This document shows, piece after piece, positions 7,881 to 15,682 of a stretch of 39,024 nt of DNA (the first letter of the stretch is position 1; each line of letters opens with the position of its first letter). Source of the stretch: DATNBT01 sp964579765 (GTDB lineage: Bacteria; Acidobacteriota; Vicinamibacteria; Vicinamibacterales; CAVVIG01); contig CAZOIK010000448.1 in assembly GCA_964579765.1 (NCBI GenBank), forward strand, positions 1-39,024. The letters run 5' to 3'. Below the pieces are notes generated by a model. It made no database searches. It saw only the letters and a program-made list of their open reading frames with translations, and was not told the DNA's origin. The translations under genes were made by a program, and so were the position numbers.

Positions 7881-8384
7881 CTACTTCGGGCTGAACGGGT
7901 GCTTGGCGGTCTTCGAGCCGGCGATCACTTCCTGCACGGACGGCTTCTTGCCGAGCGCGCGCGCGATCGCTTCTTTCGTCGCCTGGTAGTTGTAGTCGTA
8001 GATCTTCTTGTCGTCGGCGGCTTCCCAGTGGATGAACACGCCGACCAGCACGCAGTAGTCGTCGGCCTTGTCCTTCGGAATGACTCCGCTCTCGACCGAA
8101 TCGACGACAGCGCGCGCTACCGCGGCCTGCGCGGGCCCGAACATCTGGACGGCCTGCTTGGCGCCCTTGATCGTCACTTTGTTGAACAACAGCGTGTCCG
8201 GCTTGGCCGGCAGGTTGGGCGCGACCACCGCGAGCAGGGTCGTGAACCCGTCCTTGTTGTTCGCAAGCGAGTTGCAGAACGCGACGCCCGCCGGACCTGA
8301 CTTCGATCCGATAATGAGGTCGATATGGGCGACCTCGTTGCCGTCGCCAACCAGGGACTCACCAAGGAAAAAATCGGCTGCCAT
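7881..8384 (-). CDS. fae: formaldehyde-activating enzyme
   Basis: The 167-residue product is full length for Fae, which condenses formaldehyde with tetrahydromethanopterin to methylene-H4MPT. It starts with the family sequence F-L-G-E-S-L-V-G-D-G-N-E-V-A-H-I-D. The His at 20 corresponds to the catalytic histidine, and I-G-S-K-S-G-P-A-G-V-A-F and the F-I-H-W region follow. ATG 8384 is chosen because AAAGGA lies about nine bases upstream and the family motif starts there; an earlier ATG at 8414 would add ten unrelated residues. Fae is first in the C1 cluster, facing away from the DUF4337 gene, and is separated from mtdB by a terminator. Confidence 0.96.
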   Translation of the reverse strand: MAADFFLGESLVGDGNEVAHIDLIIGSKSGPAGVAFCNSLANNKDGFTTLLAVVAPNLPAKPDTLLFNKVTIKGAKQAVQMFGPAQAAVARAVVDSVESGVIPKDKADDYCVLVGVFIHWEAADDKKIYDYNYQATKEAIARALGKKPSVQEVIAGSKTAKHPFSPK

Positions 8385-8388
8385 GTCG

Positions 8389-8428
8389 GAGGATCCTTTC
8401 GTAAAGGAGAACACGTCACCCGGTGTTC
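8389..8428 (-). promoter_or_regulatory. fae leader with small hairpin and Shine-Dalgarno palindrome
   Basis: In the fae leader GAACAC (8409-8414) and GTGTTC (8423-8428) form a six-pair stem with an eight-base loop. The Shine-Dalgarno AGGA sits inside the palindrome AGGATCCT (8389-8396). Both are short, so they may be chance, but their position would let them affect fae translation. No known riboswitch is recognised. Confidence 0.3.
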
Positions 8429-8465
8429 CGGACCGCGAAGTGTATCACGCGGCGGGACTACGGGG

Positions 8466-8471
8466 TATCAT
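8466..8471 (+). promoter_or_regulatory. candidate -10 element of the DUF4337 gene
   Basis: TATCAT ends eight bases before the ATG at 8480. A start site the usual 6-8 bases downstream would leave almost no leader, and no Shine-Dalgarno site is present, as expected for a leaderless message. No good -35 is visible. Confidence 0.35.
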
Positions 8472-8479
8472 CGCCGCCC

Positions 8480-9064
8480 ATGGCCGACGAATTGTCTGAC
8501 AAGATTCACGAGGCGATCGAACACGCCGAGCACGGCTCGCGGCTCGGTTCGACCGTCGCCCTGCTCGTCGCGCTGGCGGCGACCTTCGTCGCGCTGGTCA
8601 GCGTCAAGGACCGCAACATCACGCTGCGCATGGATCAGGCGCAGGCAAAGGCCATCGACACCTGGAACTACTATCAGGCCAAGAGCATGAAGCAGAACCT
8701 GGCTGAGGCGACGCTCGATCAGCTCGCCGCGGCCGGAGGCGCCAACGCCGCCAACATCCAGGAGCGCGTCGAGAACTACAAGAAACAGATCGAGCGCTAC
8801 GAGCACGAGAAGGGCGAAGTGAAAGACGAAGCGGAGGGCTACGAGAAGAAATACGAGGCCCTCAACCAGCAGCACGATCTCTTCGATCTGTGCGACGCCG
8901 CGATGTCGGTCGCCATCGCGCTGCTCGGCGTCACCGCGCTCACCCGCCAGCGCTGGCTGCTCGTCGTCGCCGCGATCTTTCTCGCGACCGGCGCGTTCTT
9001 CGGCGTCGCCGGGTTCATCAACTGGCCGATCCACCCCGAGAGCGCCGTGAAGTGGCTGGCGTGA
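8480..9064 (+). CDS. DUF4337-family membrane protein
   Basis: The 194-residue product has one membrane segment near residues 23-43, followed by a charged cytoplasmic or periplasmic coiled-coil region (about 50-130, rich in E, K, Q and R). Two more hydrophobic segments lie near 138-155 and 160-180. Its start M-A-D-E-L-S-D-K-I-H-E-A-I-E-H-A-E and this layout match DUF4337, whose role is unknown. The ATG at 8480 fits the -10-like TATCAT eight bases upstream; the longer frame from 8423 has no support. It is divergent from fae, but nothing ties it to C1 metabolism. Confidence 0.8.
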   Translation: MADELSDKIHEAIEHAEHGSRLGSTVALLVALAATFVALVSVKDRNITLRMDQAQAKAIDTWNYYQAKSMKQNLAEATLDQLAAAGGANAANIQERVENYKKQIERYEHEKGEVKDEAEGYEKKYEALNQQHDLFDLCDAAMSVAIALLGVTALTRQRWLLVVAAIFLATGAFFGVAGFINWPIHPESAVKWLA

Positions 9065-9079
9065 CGTCCGATTGAACAC

Positions 9080-9155
9080 GGCCGCCTGAAGGCGGCCCCC
9101 ACATCTCATGGCCGCCCCCACATCTGCGTGTGGGCGCCGGCTTCAGCCGGCCTAC
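9080..9155. repeat. REPIN-like palindrome doublet
   Basis: GGCCGCC-TGAA-GGCGGCC (9080-9097) and GCCGGC-TTCA-GCCGGC (9136-9151) are separated by two copies of GGCxGCCCCCACATCT. The second unit ends in CTAC (9152-9155). It lies between the convergent DUF4337 and cupin genes, and the cupin stop codon TAG is the CTAC edge read on the minus strand. Confidence 0.75.
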
Positions 9156-9715
9156 TTCAGTTCGGTGATGACCGCGCGCAGCTGGCCGTCGACGAGCGTC
9201 TCGGTGTGCACGCGATCCCGGCGGTTGAACCGCGTGTCGCCCGGCTTCCAGTGGTTGACGACGCTCTTCCCGTCCGGCGTCGTGGACCGCAGCGCGCCCG
9301 TGTCCAGGTAGACGACGACGACGTCCTTGTCGTGGAAGTGCATGGGCGTCGGCACGCCGGGCGTCCAGGTGTAATCCCACACGATCATTCGCCGGTCTTC
9401 GTACAGCTTCTTGATGCCCGGGCGTGGAAACGCGTTCGGATAGCCCGACGTGTTCGCAATCGGCGGGACGACGGCGTCTTTCAGGGTGATGGCGACGGCC
9501 TTGGCCGGCGTCACTGAAATCCAGACCTCGTTGGCCGTCTGCCTGACGATCGACCCGGGCGGTCCGCCGATCGTCGGCCGCTCGCGGACGTTGACGCGCT
9601 CGTTGTCCACGATCGGAGGGTCGAGGACCGCCTGCGACGCCTGGGCGTGCAGCGCGCGGGGCACGAGTCCGGGAAAAAGGGCGACGAGGCACACGGCGGT
9701 TTTGAAGAACGTCAT
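9152..9715 (-). CDS. exported cupin-fold protein
   Basis: The 187-residue product begins with a signal peptide ending near A-L-H-A-Q-A (residue 24). It has one cupin barrel with P-T-P-M-H-F-H-D-K-D-V-V-V-V-Y-L (about 115-132) supplying two metal-type histidines, and ends in a V-H-T-E-T strand. Cupins range from dioxygenases to sugar isomerases and binding proteins, and the sequence does not decide between them. It is divergent from the exported VOC protein 42 bases away. The pair may share control and a periplasmic role. Confidence 0.72.
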   Translation of the reverse strand: MTFFKTAVCLVALFPGLVPRALHAQASQAVLDPPIVDNERVNVRERPTIGGPPGSIVRQTANEVWISVTPAKAVAITLKDAVVPPIANTSGYPNAFPRPGIKKLYEDRRMIVWDYTWTPGVPTPMHFHDKDVVVVYLDTGALRSTTPDGKSVVNHWKPGDTRFNRRDRVHTETLVDGQLRAVITELK

Positions 9716-9757
9716 GGCGGAATCTTATCGTGTAGACTCTCCGCCGAGGAGACACCC

Positions 9758-10624
9758 ATGAAGATTCGCACGATGATCGCCGCCGGGGCGCTGGCGCTTG
9801 CGGCGCCGGCGTTGTCGAGCGCGCAGATTCTCGACGCCGGAGACGGGCCGATTGTCTACGGCCACCACCACCTGAACACGACGAACATGGCGGCCCAGAA
9901 GAAGTTCTTCGTGGACACGCTCGGCGGAAAGCTCGTGAAGTTCGGACAGAACAATCAAGAGGTTATCGAGTTCCCGAACGTCCTGATCTTCTTCCGCCCG
10001 ATGCAGGCGCCGACCGGCGGCTCCATCGGCACGACCGTCAACCACATCGGCTTCTCGGTGCCGGATCTCAAGCCCGTCGTCGCGAAGATCAGGGCGAACG
10101 GCTTCAAGATGATCACGAAGGATTCGGTCGCGGCGACCGTGAAGGTCACCGACGACATCGCCGCGGCGAGCCCGACGACGAACATCGCGTTCGCTCTGGG
10201 CCCCGAGGACGTCAAGGTGGAGTTCGTCGAGGTGAAGAGCCAGACGCGGCCGATTCAGCTCCACCACATCCACTTCTTCGGCGAGCACAACAAGGACATG
10301 CAGGCCTGGTACGCGAAGACGTTCGGCGCGAAGGTGCTGGACGCGAATCCGGGCGCGGCGTTCGTCCAGGATCAGCTTCCGGGCGTCTTCCTCAACTTCA
10401 CGCCGTCGCCGACGCCGACCGTGGGCACCACGGGCCGTGCGATCGATCACATCGGGTTCGAAGTGAAGAACCTCGAGGCCTTCACGAAGAAGCTCGAAGC
10501 CGAAGGCATCAAGCTCGATCGTCCCTACACGAAGGTCGCGGCGCTCGGCATCGCGATCGCCTTCATCAAAGACCCGTGGGGCACGAACATCGAGATGACC
10601 GAAGGGCTCGACCAGGTGAAATAG
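9758..10624 (+). CDS. exported two-domain VOC (glyoxalase/dioxygenase-fold) protein
   Basis: The 288-residue product has a signal peptide of about 23 residues. Two VOC modules follow: the first from about 35 to 155 (H-H-L-N-T-T-N-M-A-A-Q-K-K-F-F-V-D-T-L-G-type start, then N-H-I-G-F-S-V-P-D-L), the second from about 165 to 285 (H-H-I-H-F-F-G-E-H-N, then D-H-I-G-F-E-V-K-N-L, ending I-K-D-P-W-G-T-N-I-E-M). The metal-ligand positions of the fold look kept. ATG 9758 is supported by GAGGAG about seven bases upstream. The substrate is unknown, and the export is unusual for this superfamily. Confidence 0.78.
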   Translation: MKIRTMIAAGALALAAPALSSAQILDAGDGPIVYGHHHLNTTNMAAQKKFFVDTLGGKLVKFGQNNQEVIEFPNVLIFFRPMQAPTGGSIGTTVNHIGFSVPDLKPVVAKIRANGFKMITKDSVAATVKVTDDIAAASPTTNIAFALGPEDVKVEFVEVKSQTRPIQLHHIHFFGEHNKDMQAWYAKTFGAKVLDANPGAAFVQDQLPGVFLNFTPSPTPTVGTTGRAIDHIGFEVKNLEAFTKKLEAEGIKLDRPYTKVAALGIAIAFIKDPWGTNIEMTEGLDQVK

Positions 10625-10644
10625 CGGTCGCGGGATTCTCGAGT

Positions 10645-10941
10645 TCAGGAGCGCCGCTGCTCGAGGCGGCGGAGTCGCGTTTCATGATCGCCGAGGCGCT
10701 CGGACTGAATGCCGATCGCTTCGGCGAAGATACGCATGTCGTCGTGCAGGGTCTCGGCAACGACGTCGAAATGCCTTCGTGTGCGCTCCTCGCCTTCGCG
10801 AATCTCCACACGAAGCTCGTCGAAACGCCGGTTGACGTCCTCGAAACGCTGGTTGACGTCTTCGAACCGGCGATCGATCTGCTCGAACCGCCGATCGATC
10901 CGCTCGAACCGGCGATCGATGGCGCGAAAGCGCGTATCCAC
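10645..10941 (-). CDS. heptad-repeat coiled-coil protein, probably interrupted by an upstream in-frame TGA
   Basis: The 98 residues readable from GTG 10941 are a parallel-coiled-coil type ladder of seven-residue units (I-D-R-R-F-E-x repeated about six times), then T-R-R-H-F-D-V-V-A-E-T-L-H-D-D. Relatives usually begin with M-T-x-x-x-L-K-x-S-x-D-x-R-F. That start exists here, in the same frame, at ATG 10989 (MTVSHLKKSMDARFR), cut off by a single TGA at 10944-10942 directly before the GTG. The TGA occupies the seventh place of a heptad, so read-through would keep the register. This is either a nonsense mutation, a sequencing error or a restart at GTG. The function is unknown. Confidence 0.6.
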   Translation of the reverse strand: MDTRFRAIDRRFERIDRRFEQIDRRFEDVNQRFEDVNRRFDELRVEIREGEERTRRHFDVVAETLHDDMRIFAEAIGIQSERLGDHETRLRRLEQRRS

Positions 10942-10965
10942 TCATCGGAACCGCGCGTCCATCGA
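10820..10965 (-). repeat. 21-base tandem repeats encoding heptads
   Basis: Successive 21-base units read CGAxCGxCGGTTCGAxCxx on the minus strand and encode I-D-R-R-F-E-x or V-N-x-R-F-E-D. About six units are recognisable and diverge toward both ends. Such arrays change length readily by slippage, and the suspected nonsense codon lies in one of the outer units. Confidence 0.55.
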
Positions 10966-11035
10966 TTTCTTCAAGTGCGAGACGGTCATCGGCTCTCTTG
11001 CGCCACGCATCGTAGCATCGTCGTCCTGCGATCGC

Positions 11036-11053
11036 CATGCCAAGGAGGGCATG
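11036..11053 (+). other. hairpin with a Shine-Dalgarno-like loop upstream of larA
   Basis: CATGCC (11036-11041) and GGCATG (11048-11053) form a perfect six-pair stem, and the loop is AAGGAG. It lies upstream of the larA -10 element, so it is probably not in the larA transcript. It may be an operator or chance. Confidence 0.25.
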
Positions 11054-11071
11054 ACGTGAGTCCGCTCTGCG

Positions 11072-11077
11072 TATAAT
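11072..11077 (+). promoter_or_regulatory. -10 element of larA
   Basis: A perfect TATAAT ends 12 bases before the larA ATG at 11090. With a normal start site the leader would be about five bases, with no room for a Shine-Dalgarno site. A partial -35 (ATGACG, four of six matches) lies 15 bases upstream. Confidence 0.55.
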
Positions 11078-11089
11078 CGATCGACGCCC

Positions 11090-12358
11090 ATGAAACTGCG
11101 ACTCGACTACGGCTCGGACGGACTCGACGTCACGCTGCCTGACGAGCGCGTGACGGTCATCGAGCCGTCGTTCCTGCCCGCGCTCGACGACCCGCACGCG
11201 GCATTGGTCGCCGCGCTGCGCCATCCGATCGGACGTCCTCCGCTCAGAGACATCGTGCGACGCGGGCAGAAGGTCGCCATCTCGGTCTGCGACATCACGC
11301 GCGCGCAGCCGCGCGAGGCGATGCTGCGTGCGATCTTCGAAGAAATGCCCGGTCACAATCCCGACGACGTGGCGATCCTGATCGCGACCGGCACGCACCG
11401 CACGAACACGCGCGCCGAGCTCGAGCGCATGCTGGGCCACGACATCGTCGCCGCCTATCCGGTCGTCAACCACGACAGCCGCGACGACGCGTCGCTCGCC
11501 TACCTCGGCGAGACGAGAGCCGGCGCGCCGATTTACCTGAACAAGAAGTGGCTCGCGGCCGACGTCCGCATCACAACCGGCTTTGTCGAGCCGCATTTCT
11601 TCGCCGGCTTCAGCGGCGGCGCGAAAATGGTCGCGCCCGGACTCGCCGGCCTGAAGACCGTCCTCGTCCTCCACGACGCCAAGCGCATCGCCAGCCCGAA
11701 CGCGACCTGGGGCGTGATCGACGGCAACCCGGTGCAGGACGACGTGCGCGAGATCGCGCGGACGACCGGCGTCACGTTCTCGCTCGACGTCACGCTCAAC
11801 CGCGATCAGGAGATCACGGCCGTCTTCGCCGGCGAGCTCTTCGCCGAGCACGGCCAGGCGTGCGCGTTCTCGCGCAAGAGCATCATGTGTCCGGTTGACA
11901 AGCCGTTCGACGTCGTGCTCACGACGAACTCCGGATACCCACTCGATCAGAATCTCTATCAGGCGGTGAAAGGGATGTCGGCGGCCGCGAAGGTCGTGAA
12001 GCCCGGCGGGACGATCATCTGCGCGGCCGAGTGCCGCGACGGCCTGCCGAATCACGGATCGTACGGCGAGGTGCTCGCCTCGCGGCCGGACGCCGCGAGC
12101 CTGCTCCAGATGATCACCGCGCCCGGCTACTCGCGGCCGGACCAGTGGCAGGTGCAGATTCAGGCGCAGATTCTGATCAAGTCGAAAGTGCTCGTGAAGA
12201 ACGGCTTCATGTCGGACCACGAGATCCGCGCGGCGCACTTCGAGCCGCTGCACGACGTCAGCGCCGGCGTCCGCTCCGCGCTCGCTGCCGCCGGCCCGTC
12301 CGCGTCGCTGTGCGTTCTCCCGCAGGGCCCGCAGACGATTCCGTATCTCGCGCGATAG
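11090..12358 (+). CDS. larA: nickel-pincer lactate racemase (LarA family)
   Basis: The 422-residue product keeps the residues that hold and use the nickel-pincer nucleotide in LarA. These are D-I-T-R (68-71), G-T-H-R with His 103, E-P-H-F-F-A-G-F-S-G-G-A-K with His 169 and the cofactor-bound Lys 179, and His 195. Their spacings (76, 10 and 16 from the lysine) equal those of the characterised lactobacillar enzyme. It interconverts L- and D-lactate or a related 2-hydroxyacid in the cytoplasm. The cofactor genes larB, larC and larE are not in the window. Most LarA homologues differ in substrate, so lactate is an inference. The nearby GlcDEF would consume the product. Confidence 0.85.
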   Translation: MKLRLDYGSDGLDVTLPDERVTVIEPSFLPALDDPHAALVAALRHPIGRPPLRDIVRRGQKVAISVCDITRAQPREAMLRAIFEEMPGHNPDDVAILIATGTHRTNTRAELERMLGHDIVAAYPVVNHDSRDDASLAYLGETRAGAPIYLNKKWLAADVRITTGFVEPHFFAGFSGGAKMVAPGLAGLKTVLVLHDAKRIASPNATWGVIDGNPVQDDVREIARTTGVTFSLDVTLNRDQEITAVFAGELFAEHGQACAFSRKSIMCPVDKPFDVVLTTNSGYPLDQNLYQAVKGMSAAAKVVKPGGTIICAAECRDGLPNHGSYGEVLASRPDAASLLQMITAPGYSRPDQWQVQIQAQILIKSKVLVKNGFMSDHEIRAAHFEPLHDVSAGVRSALAAAGPSASLCVLPQGPQTIPYLAR

Positions 12359-12382
12359 CGGCGCAGACGACGATCGGCGTCT

Positions 12383-13606
12383 CTACTCGGCGGGCTCAAT
12401 CCGGAGCAGCGCGCCGGGATCTTCTTCCGTCAGGACGTAGAGATAGCCGTCAGGTCCCTGGCGGATGTCGCGGATGCGCTGGTGCAGTTCGTTCAGCATC
12501 TGCTCGCGCCGGACCTCCTCCCACTTGTCGTTGAAGACGATCCGCTCGATGTGCCCCGTGCGATCGATCTCGCCCTGGCGCATCGCCCCGACGAACGCGT
12601 TGTTCTTCCAGGCCGGGAACTTGTCGCCTGTATAGAACGACAGCCCGGAGACCGCGATCGACGGCACCCAATAGACGATGGGCTGTTCGATCCCTTCCTT
12701 CGCCGGCGTGTCGGACTGGTTCGGCCCCGCATACTTACGGCCGTAGCTGACGTACGGCCAGCCGTAGTTCTTCCCGGCCGCGATGACGTTGATCTCGTCG
12801 CCGCCGTTGGGCCCCTGCTCGCTCGCCCACACGTCGCCCGTCACCGGGTTGAACGCGATCCCCTGCTGATTGCGCTGCCCGAACGTATAGATCTCGGGCC
12901 GGTACCCGGCGCGGCCCATGAACGGGTTGTCCTTCGGAATGCTCCCGTCGTCGTTGACGCGGACAACCTTGCCGAAGTCGTCCATCGGGTTCTGCCCACC
13001 GTCGGCGCGGTCGCGGTCGCCGACGGTGACGAGGAGCGTGCCGTCTTTCAGAAACAGGAGGCGCGATCCGAACCTGCCGTCGCCAAGGTCGTTCCCCTTC
13101 ATCCACGACTCGGTGACGAACACGTCGTGCACATCGTCGAGCTTCATGCCGTCGAGCCGTCCGCGCGCGACGGCCGTCGCGGCACCCTTCTCACCGTCCT
13201 TCACGTACGAGAAGTAGACCAGCTTGTTCTCGGCGAACTTCGGGTGGAGCGCCACGTCGAGCAGCCCGGCCAGCCCGCGCACGTGCATGGGGGGCAGCCC
13301 GGCAATCGGCGTGGGATCGAGCACTCCGTTCCGGACGAGGCGCAGCCGGGCGGGGCGTTCGGTGACGAGCAGGTCGCCGTTCGGAAGCCACGTCATGCCC
13401 CACGGATGCGACAGTCCGCGCGCGACGACAACGACGCGAATCTTGTGCTGCTCGGCCGTGTCGAGCACGATCGGACCGTCCGGCAGCGGCACCGGCGCGA
13501 TGCCGACCGCGACACGGCCGCCGCCGCGTCCACGCCCGCGCTGCTGGGCGGACGCTGAAAAGGCACACACGGCGACGAGGGTAAGGATGAGGGCAATGCG
13601 CTTCAT
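12383..13606 (-). CDS. exported PQQ-dependent aldose (sugar) dehydrogenase
   Basis: The 407-residue product has a signal peptide (MKRIALILTLVAVCAFSASAQ). It then has the six-bladed soluble glucose/aldose dehydrogenase fold, with G-L-S-H-P-W-G-M-T-W-L-P-N-G near residue 65, G-D-R-D-R-A-D-G-G-Q-N near 200, and Q-R-N-Q-Q-G-I-A-F-N-P then Q-G-P-N-G-G-D-E-I-N with the calcium and PQQ contacts. It is closest in layout to the Asd/YliI branch and would oxidise sugars to lactones in the periplasm. ATG 13606 is chosen over an upstream ATG at 13624 because the signal peptide starts there. It is divergent from two further quinoproteins and ends 24 bases from larA. Confidence 0.87.
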   Translation of the reverse strand: MKRIALILTLVAVCAFSASAQQRGRGRGGGRVAVGIAPVPLPDGPIVLDTAEQHKIRVVVVARGLSHPWGMTWLPNGDLLVTERPARLRLVRNGVLDPTPIAGLPPMHVRGLAGLLDVALHPKFAENKLVYFSYVKDGEKGAATAVARGRLDGMKLDDVHDVFVTESWMKGNDLGDGRFGSRLLFLKDGTLLVTVGDRDRADGGQNPMDDFGKVVRVNDDGSIPKDNPFMGRAGYRPEIYTFGQRNQQGIAFNPVTGDVWASEQGPNGGDEINVIAAGKNYGWPYVSYGRKYAGPNQSDTPAKEGIEQPIVYWVPSIAVSGLSFYTGDKFPAWKNNAFVGAMRQGEIDRTGHIERIVFNDKWEEVRREQMLNELHQRIRDIRQGPDGYLYVLTEEDPGALLRIEPAE

Positions 13607-13613
13607 GCCGGTG

Positions 13614-13621
13614 AGTATAAT
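13614..13621. promoter_or_regulatory. overlapping divergent -10 elements AGTATAAT
   Basis: The octamer AGTATAAT reads TATAAT on the plus strand (13616-13621, toward the PQQ gene at 13712) and TATACT on the minus strand (13619-13614, seven bases before the aldose dehydrogenase ATG at 13606). The same octamer, inverted, lies between the divergent genes at 35338-35345. Confidence 0.45.
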
Positions 13622-13631
13622 CACCGCGGCA

Positions 13632-13696
13632 AATCAGCGGGCCTCGGCAATCAGCGGGCCTGAAAGATTCCGTAGGGCGGCCCTTTCAGGGCCGCC
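13632..13696. repeat. REPIN-like palindrome with short direct repeat
   Basis: GGCGGCCC-TTTCA-GGGCCGCC (13676-13696) is preceded by GTAG (13672-13675). Upstream, a 13-base word AATCAGCGGGCCT occurs twice (13632-13644 and 13649-13661), the second copy leading into GAAAG like a half unit. It ends a few bases before the Shine-Dalgarno site of the PQQ gene. Confidence 0.65.
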
Positions 13697-13711
13697 ATCA
13701 AGGAGCGCCTC

Positions 13712-15679
13712 GTGAAGAAGATTCTCTGGCCCCTCGGCATCCTCTCGATCGCGGGCCTCGTCGCGACGGGCGCCGCCATCGGCAAAAGCGAGAAGAGCCA
13801 CGACTGGCCGGCCTACTCCGGCGACAAGGCGAGCACGAAGTACTCGCCGCTCGATCAGATCAACGCGAGCACCGTCGGCAAGCTGCGCGTCGCGTGGACG
13901 CAGGCCGGCGTGCCCGCCGAACTGCAGTCGATGTTCCCCGGCGCGCAGGCGCCGATCAACTTTCAGAACACGCCGATCGAGGTTGACGGATTGCTGTACA
14001 TGAGCAGCGGCGTCGGCACCATCGTCGCGCTCGACGCCGCAACGGGCAAAGTCGTGTGGTACGACGCGCCGTCGCACGAGGACGGCAAGCCGCCGGCGCG
14101 CGCGGGATCCACGCGCGGCGTCGCGTACTGGAAACACGGGAACGACGTGCGCATCTTCGCGATGCACGGCCAGAGCCTGATCGCGCTCAACGCGAAAACG
14201 GGCAAACGCTATCCGGACTGGGGCACCAACGGCGAAATCGATCTGAAGACGGTCGGCTACGATCGCGGCGGCGTCACGGGCTATCGCAACAGCAGCGGCC
14301 CCATCGTGGTCCGCGACGTCGTGATTGTCGCCGGCGTACCGGCGCCCGCCACCGATTACCTGAACGAGCGCGTCAAGGCGACGAAAGAAGCCCCGCCCGA
14401 CGACGTCCGCGGCTTCGACGCGCAGACCGGCAAGCTGCTCTGGACGTTCCACGTCGTGCCGCGGCCCGGCGAGTTCGGCGCCGACACCTGGCTGAACAAC
14501 TCGAATACGTACTCGGGCAACAGCGGATCGTGGTCGCTCCTGAGCGGCGACGAGGAGCTCGGCTACGTTTACCTGCCGTTCGAGGAGGCGACCGGCGATT
14601 ATTACGGCGGCACGCGCCCGGGCAACAACCTGTTCGCGGAAAGCATCATGTGCCTCGACGCGAAGACCGGCAAGCGCGTGTGGCACTTCCAGACGATTCA
14701 TCACGGCATCTGGGACTACGACCTCCCGGCCGCGCCGATCCTCACCGACATCACCGTCAACGGCCGGAAGATCAAGGCGCTGGCGCAAGTGACGAAGCAG
14801 GCGTACACGTTCGTGCTCGATCGCACGAACGGTCAGCCGGTGTGGCCGATTGAAGAGCGCCCCGTGCCGAAGGGCGAAGCGCCCGGCGAGTGGTACTCGC
14901 CGACGCAGCCGATTCCCACGAAGCCGCCCGCGTTCGATCTGCAGGGCGTGTCCGAAAACAATCTGCTCGACTACACGCCGGAGCTCAAAGCCGAGTCGCA
15001 GAAGATCATCGACCAGTACAACCACGGTCCGCTCTACACGCCGCCCGAGGTCGTCGGCACGCCGAAAGGCAAGATGGGCACGATCTACGAGCCGGGCACG
15101 AACGGCGGCGCGGACTGGGGCGGCGCGGCGTTCGATCCGGAGACGGGCATCCTCTACGTCCCGTCCACGCACATGCCCGACATCATCGGCCTGGTGCACT
15201 CGCAGAATCCGGAATCGAACATGCCGTGGGTGAAGCGCGCGTGGCCGAAGATGCTCGGGCCGCAGGGTCTGCCCGATCCGTTCAAGCCGCCATACGCGCG
15301 GCTGACCGCGATCGATCTCAACAAGGGCGACATCCTCTGGCAGGTCGCCAACGGCGACGGGCTGCGGCATCATCCCGCGTTCAAGGGGCTCAACCTGCCG
15401 CCGATCGGCACACCGGGCCGCAACTCGGCCATCGTCACCAAGTCGCTCGTGTTCATGGGCGAGGGCGCCGACACCGGCGTTGGGGTGCCGGCGGGTTTCG
15501 GCGGCAAGATGTTCCGCGCTTTCGACAAGAAGACGGGCAAGATTGTCTGGGAAACCGAACTGCCGGCCGGCGTCAGCAACTCGCCGATGACCTACATGGT
15601 GAACGGCAAGCAGTTCATCGTCGTCGCCGTGTCGGGACGCAATCATCCGGGCGAGTACGTCGCGTTGTCGTTGCCGTAA
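13712..15679 (+). CDS. PQQ-dependent dehydrogenase, membrane glucose dehydrogenase-like eight-bladed propeller
   Basis: The 655-residue product has an N-terminal signal or anchor (6-24), then W-motif propeller blades of the type A-L-D-A-A-T-G-K-V-V-W, repeated along the chain. The catalytic stretch H-H-G-I-W-D-Y-D-L-P (residues 330-339) resembles the H-H-x-x-W-D-x-D of quinoprotein glucose dehydrogenases, with Asp 335 as the likely base. It would oxidise a sugar or alcohol in the periplasm and pass electrons to quinone or cytochrome c. No haem motif is present. The start is GTG 13712 with AAGGAG seven bases upstream. It is followed by a second, shorter PQQ enzyme. The substrate is unknown. 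Confidence 0.85.
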   Translation: MKKILWPLGILSIAGLVATGAAIGKSEKSHDWPAYSGDKASTKYSPLDQINASTVGKLRVAWTQAGVPAELQSMFPGAQAPINFQNTPIEVDGLLYMSSGVGTIVALDAATGKVVWYDAPSHEDGKPPARAGSTRGVAYWKHGNDVRIFAMHGQSLIALNAKTGKRYPDWGTNGEIDLKTVGYDRGGVTGYRNSSGPIVVRDVVIVAGVPAPATDYLNERVKATKEAPPDDVRGFDAQTGKLLWTFHVVPRPGEFGADTWLNNSNTYSGNSGSWSLLSGDEELGYVYLPFEEATGDYYGGTRPGNNLFAESIMCLDAKTGKRVWHFQTIHHGIWDYDLPAAPILTDITVNGRKIKALAQVTKQAYTFVLDRTNGQPVWPIEERPVPKGEAPGEWYSPTQPIPTKPPAFDLQGVSENNLLDYTPELKAESQKIIDQYNHGPLYTPPEVVGTPKGKMGTIYEPGTNGGADWGGAAFDPETGILYVPSTHMPDIIGLVHSQNPESNMPWVKRAWPKMLGPQGLPDPFKPPYARLTAIDLNKGDILWQVANGDGLRHHPAFKGLNLPPIGTPGRNSAIVTKSLVFMGEGADTGVGVPAGFGGKMFRAFDKKTGKIVWETELPAGVSNSPMTYMVNGKQFIVVAVSGRNHPGEYVALSLP

Positions 15680-15682
15680 TCG

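Noticed and set aside
9080..9155. A CRISPR array or standard terminator at the repeated CCCACATCT words
   Set aside because: There are only two short repeats with no regular spacers and no T-run. The palindromes match the dispersed family found elsewhere in the window.
11042..11059. AAGGAGG followed by ATGACGTGA, a two-codon frame that could be a leader peptide for larA
   Set aside because: The larA -10 element lies downstream at 11072, so this stretch is probably not transcribed with larA. The Shine-Dalgarno spacing of two bases is also too short.
11037..11090. A nickel-responsive NikR operator upstream of larA
   Set aside because: No GTATGA-N16-TCATAC arrangement is present. The only symmetry is a six-base hairpin with a different sequence.
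14700..14735. Calling the first PQQ enzyme a lanthanide methanol dehydrogenase (XoxF) from its W-D-Y-D
   Set aside because: The surrounding H-H-G-I-W-D-Y-D-L-P matches membrane glucose dehydrogenases, which also have Asp at that place. The methanol-dehydrogenase signature residues are missing.
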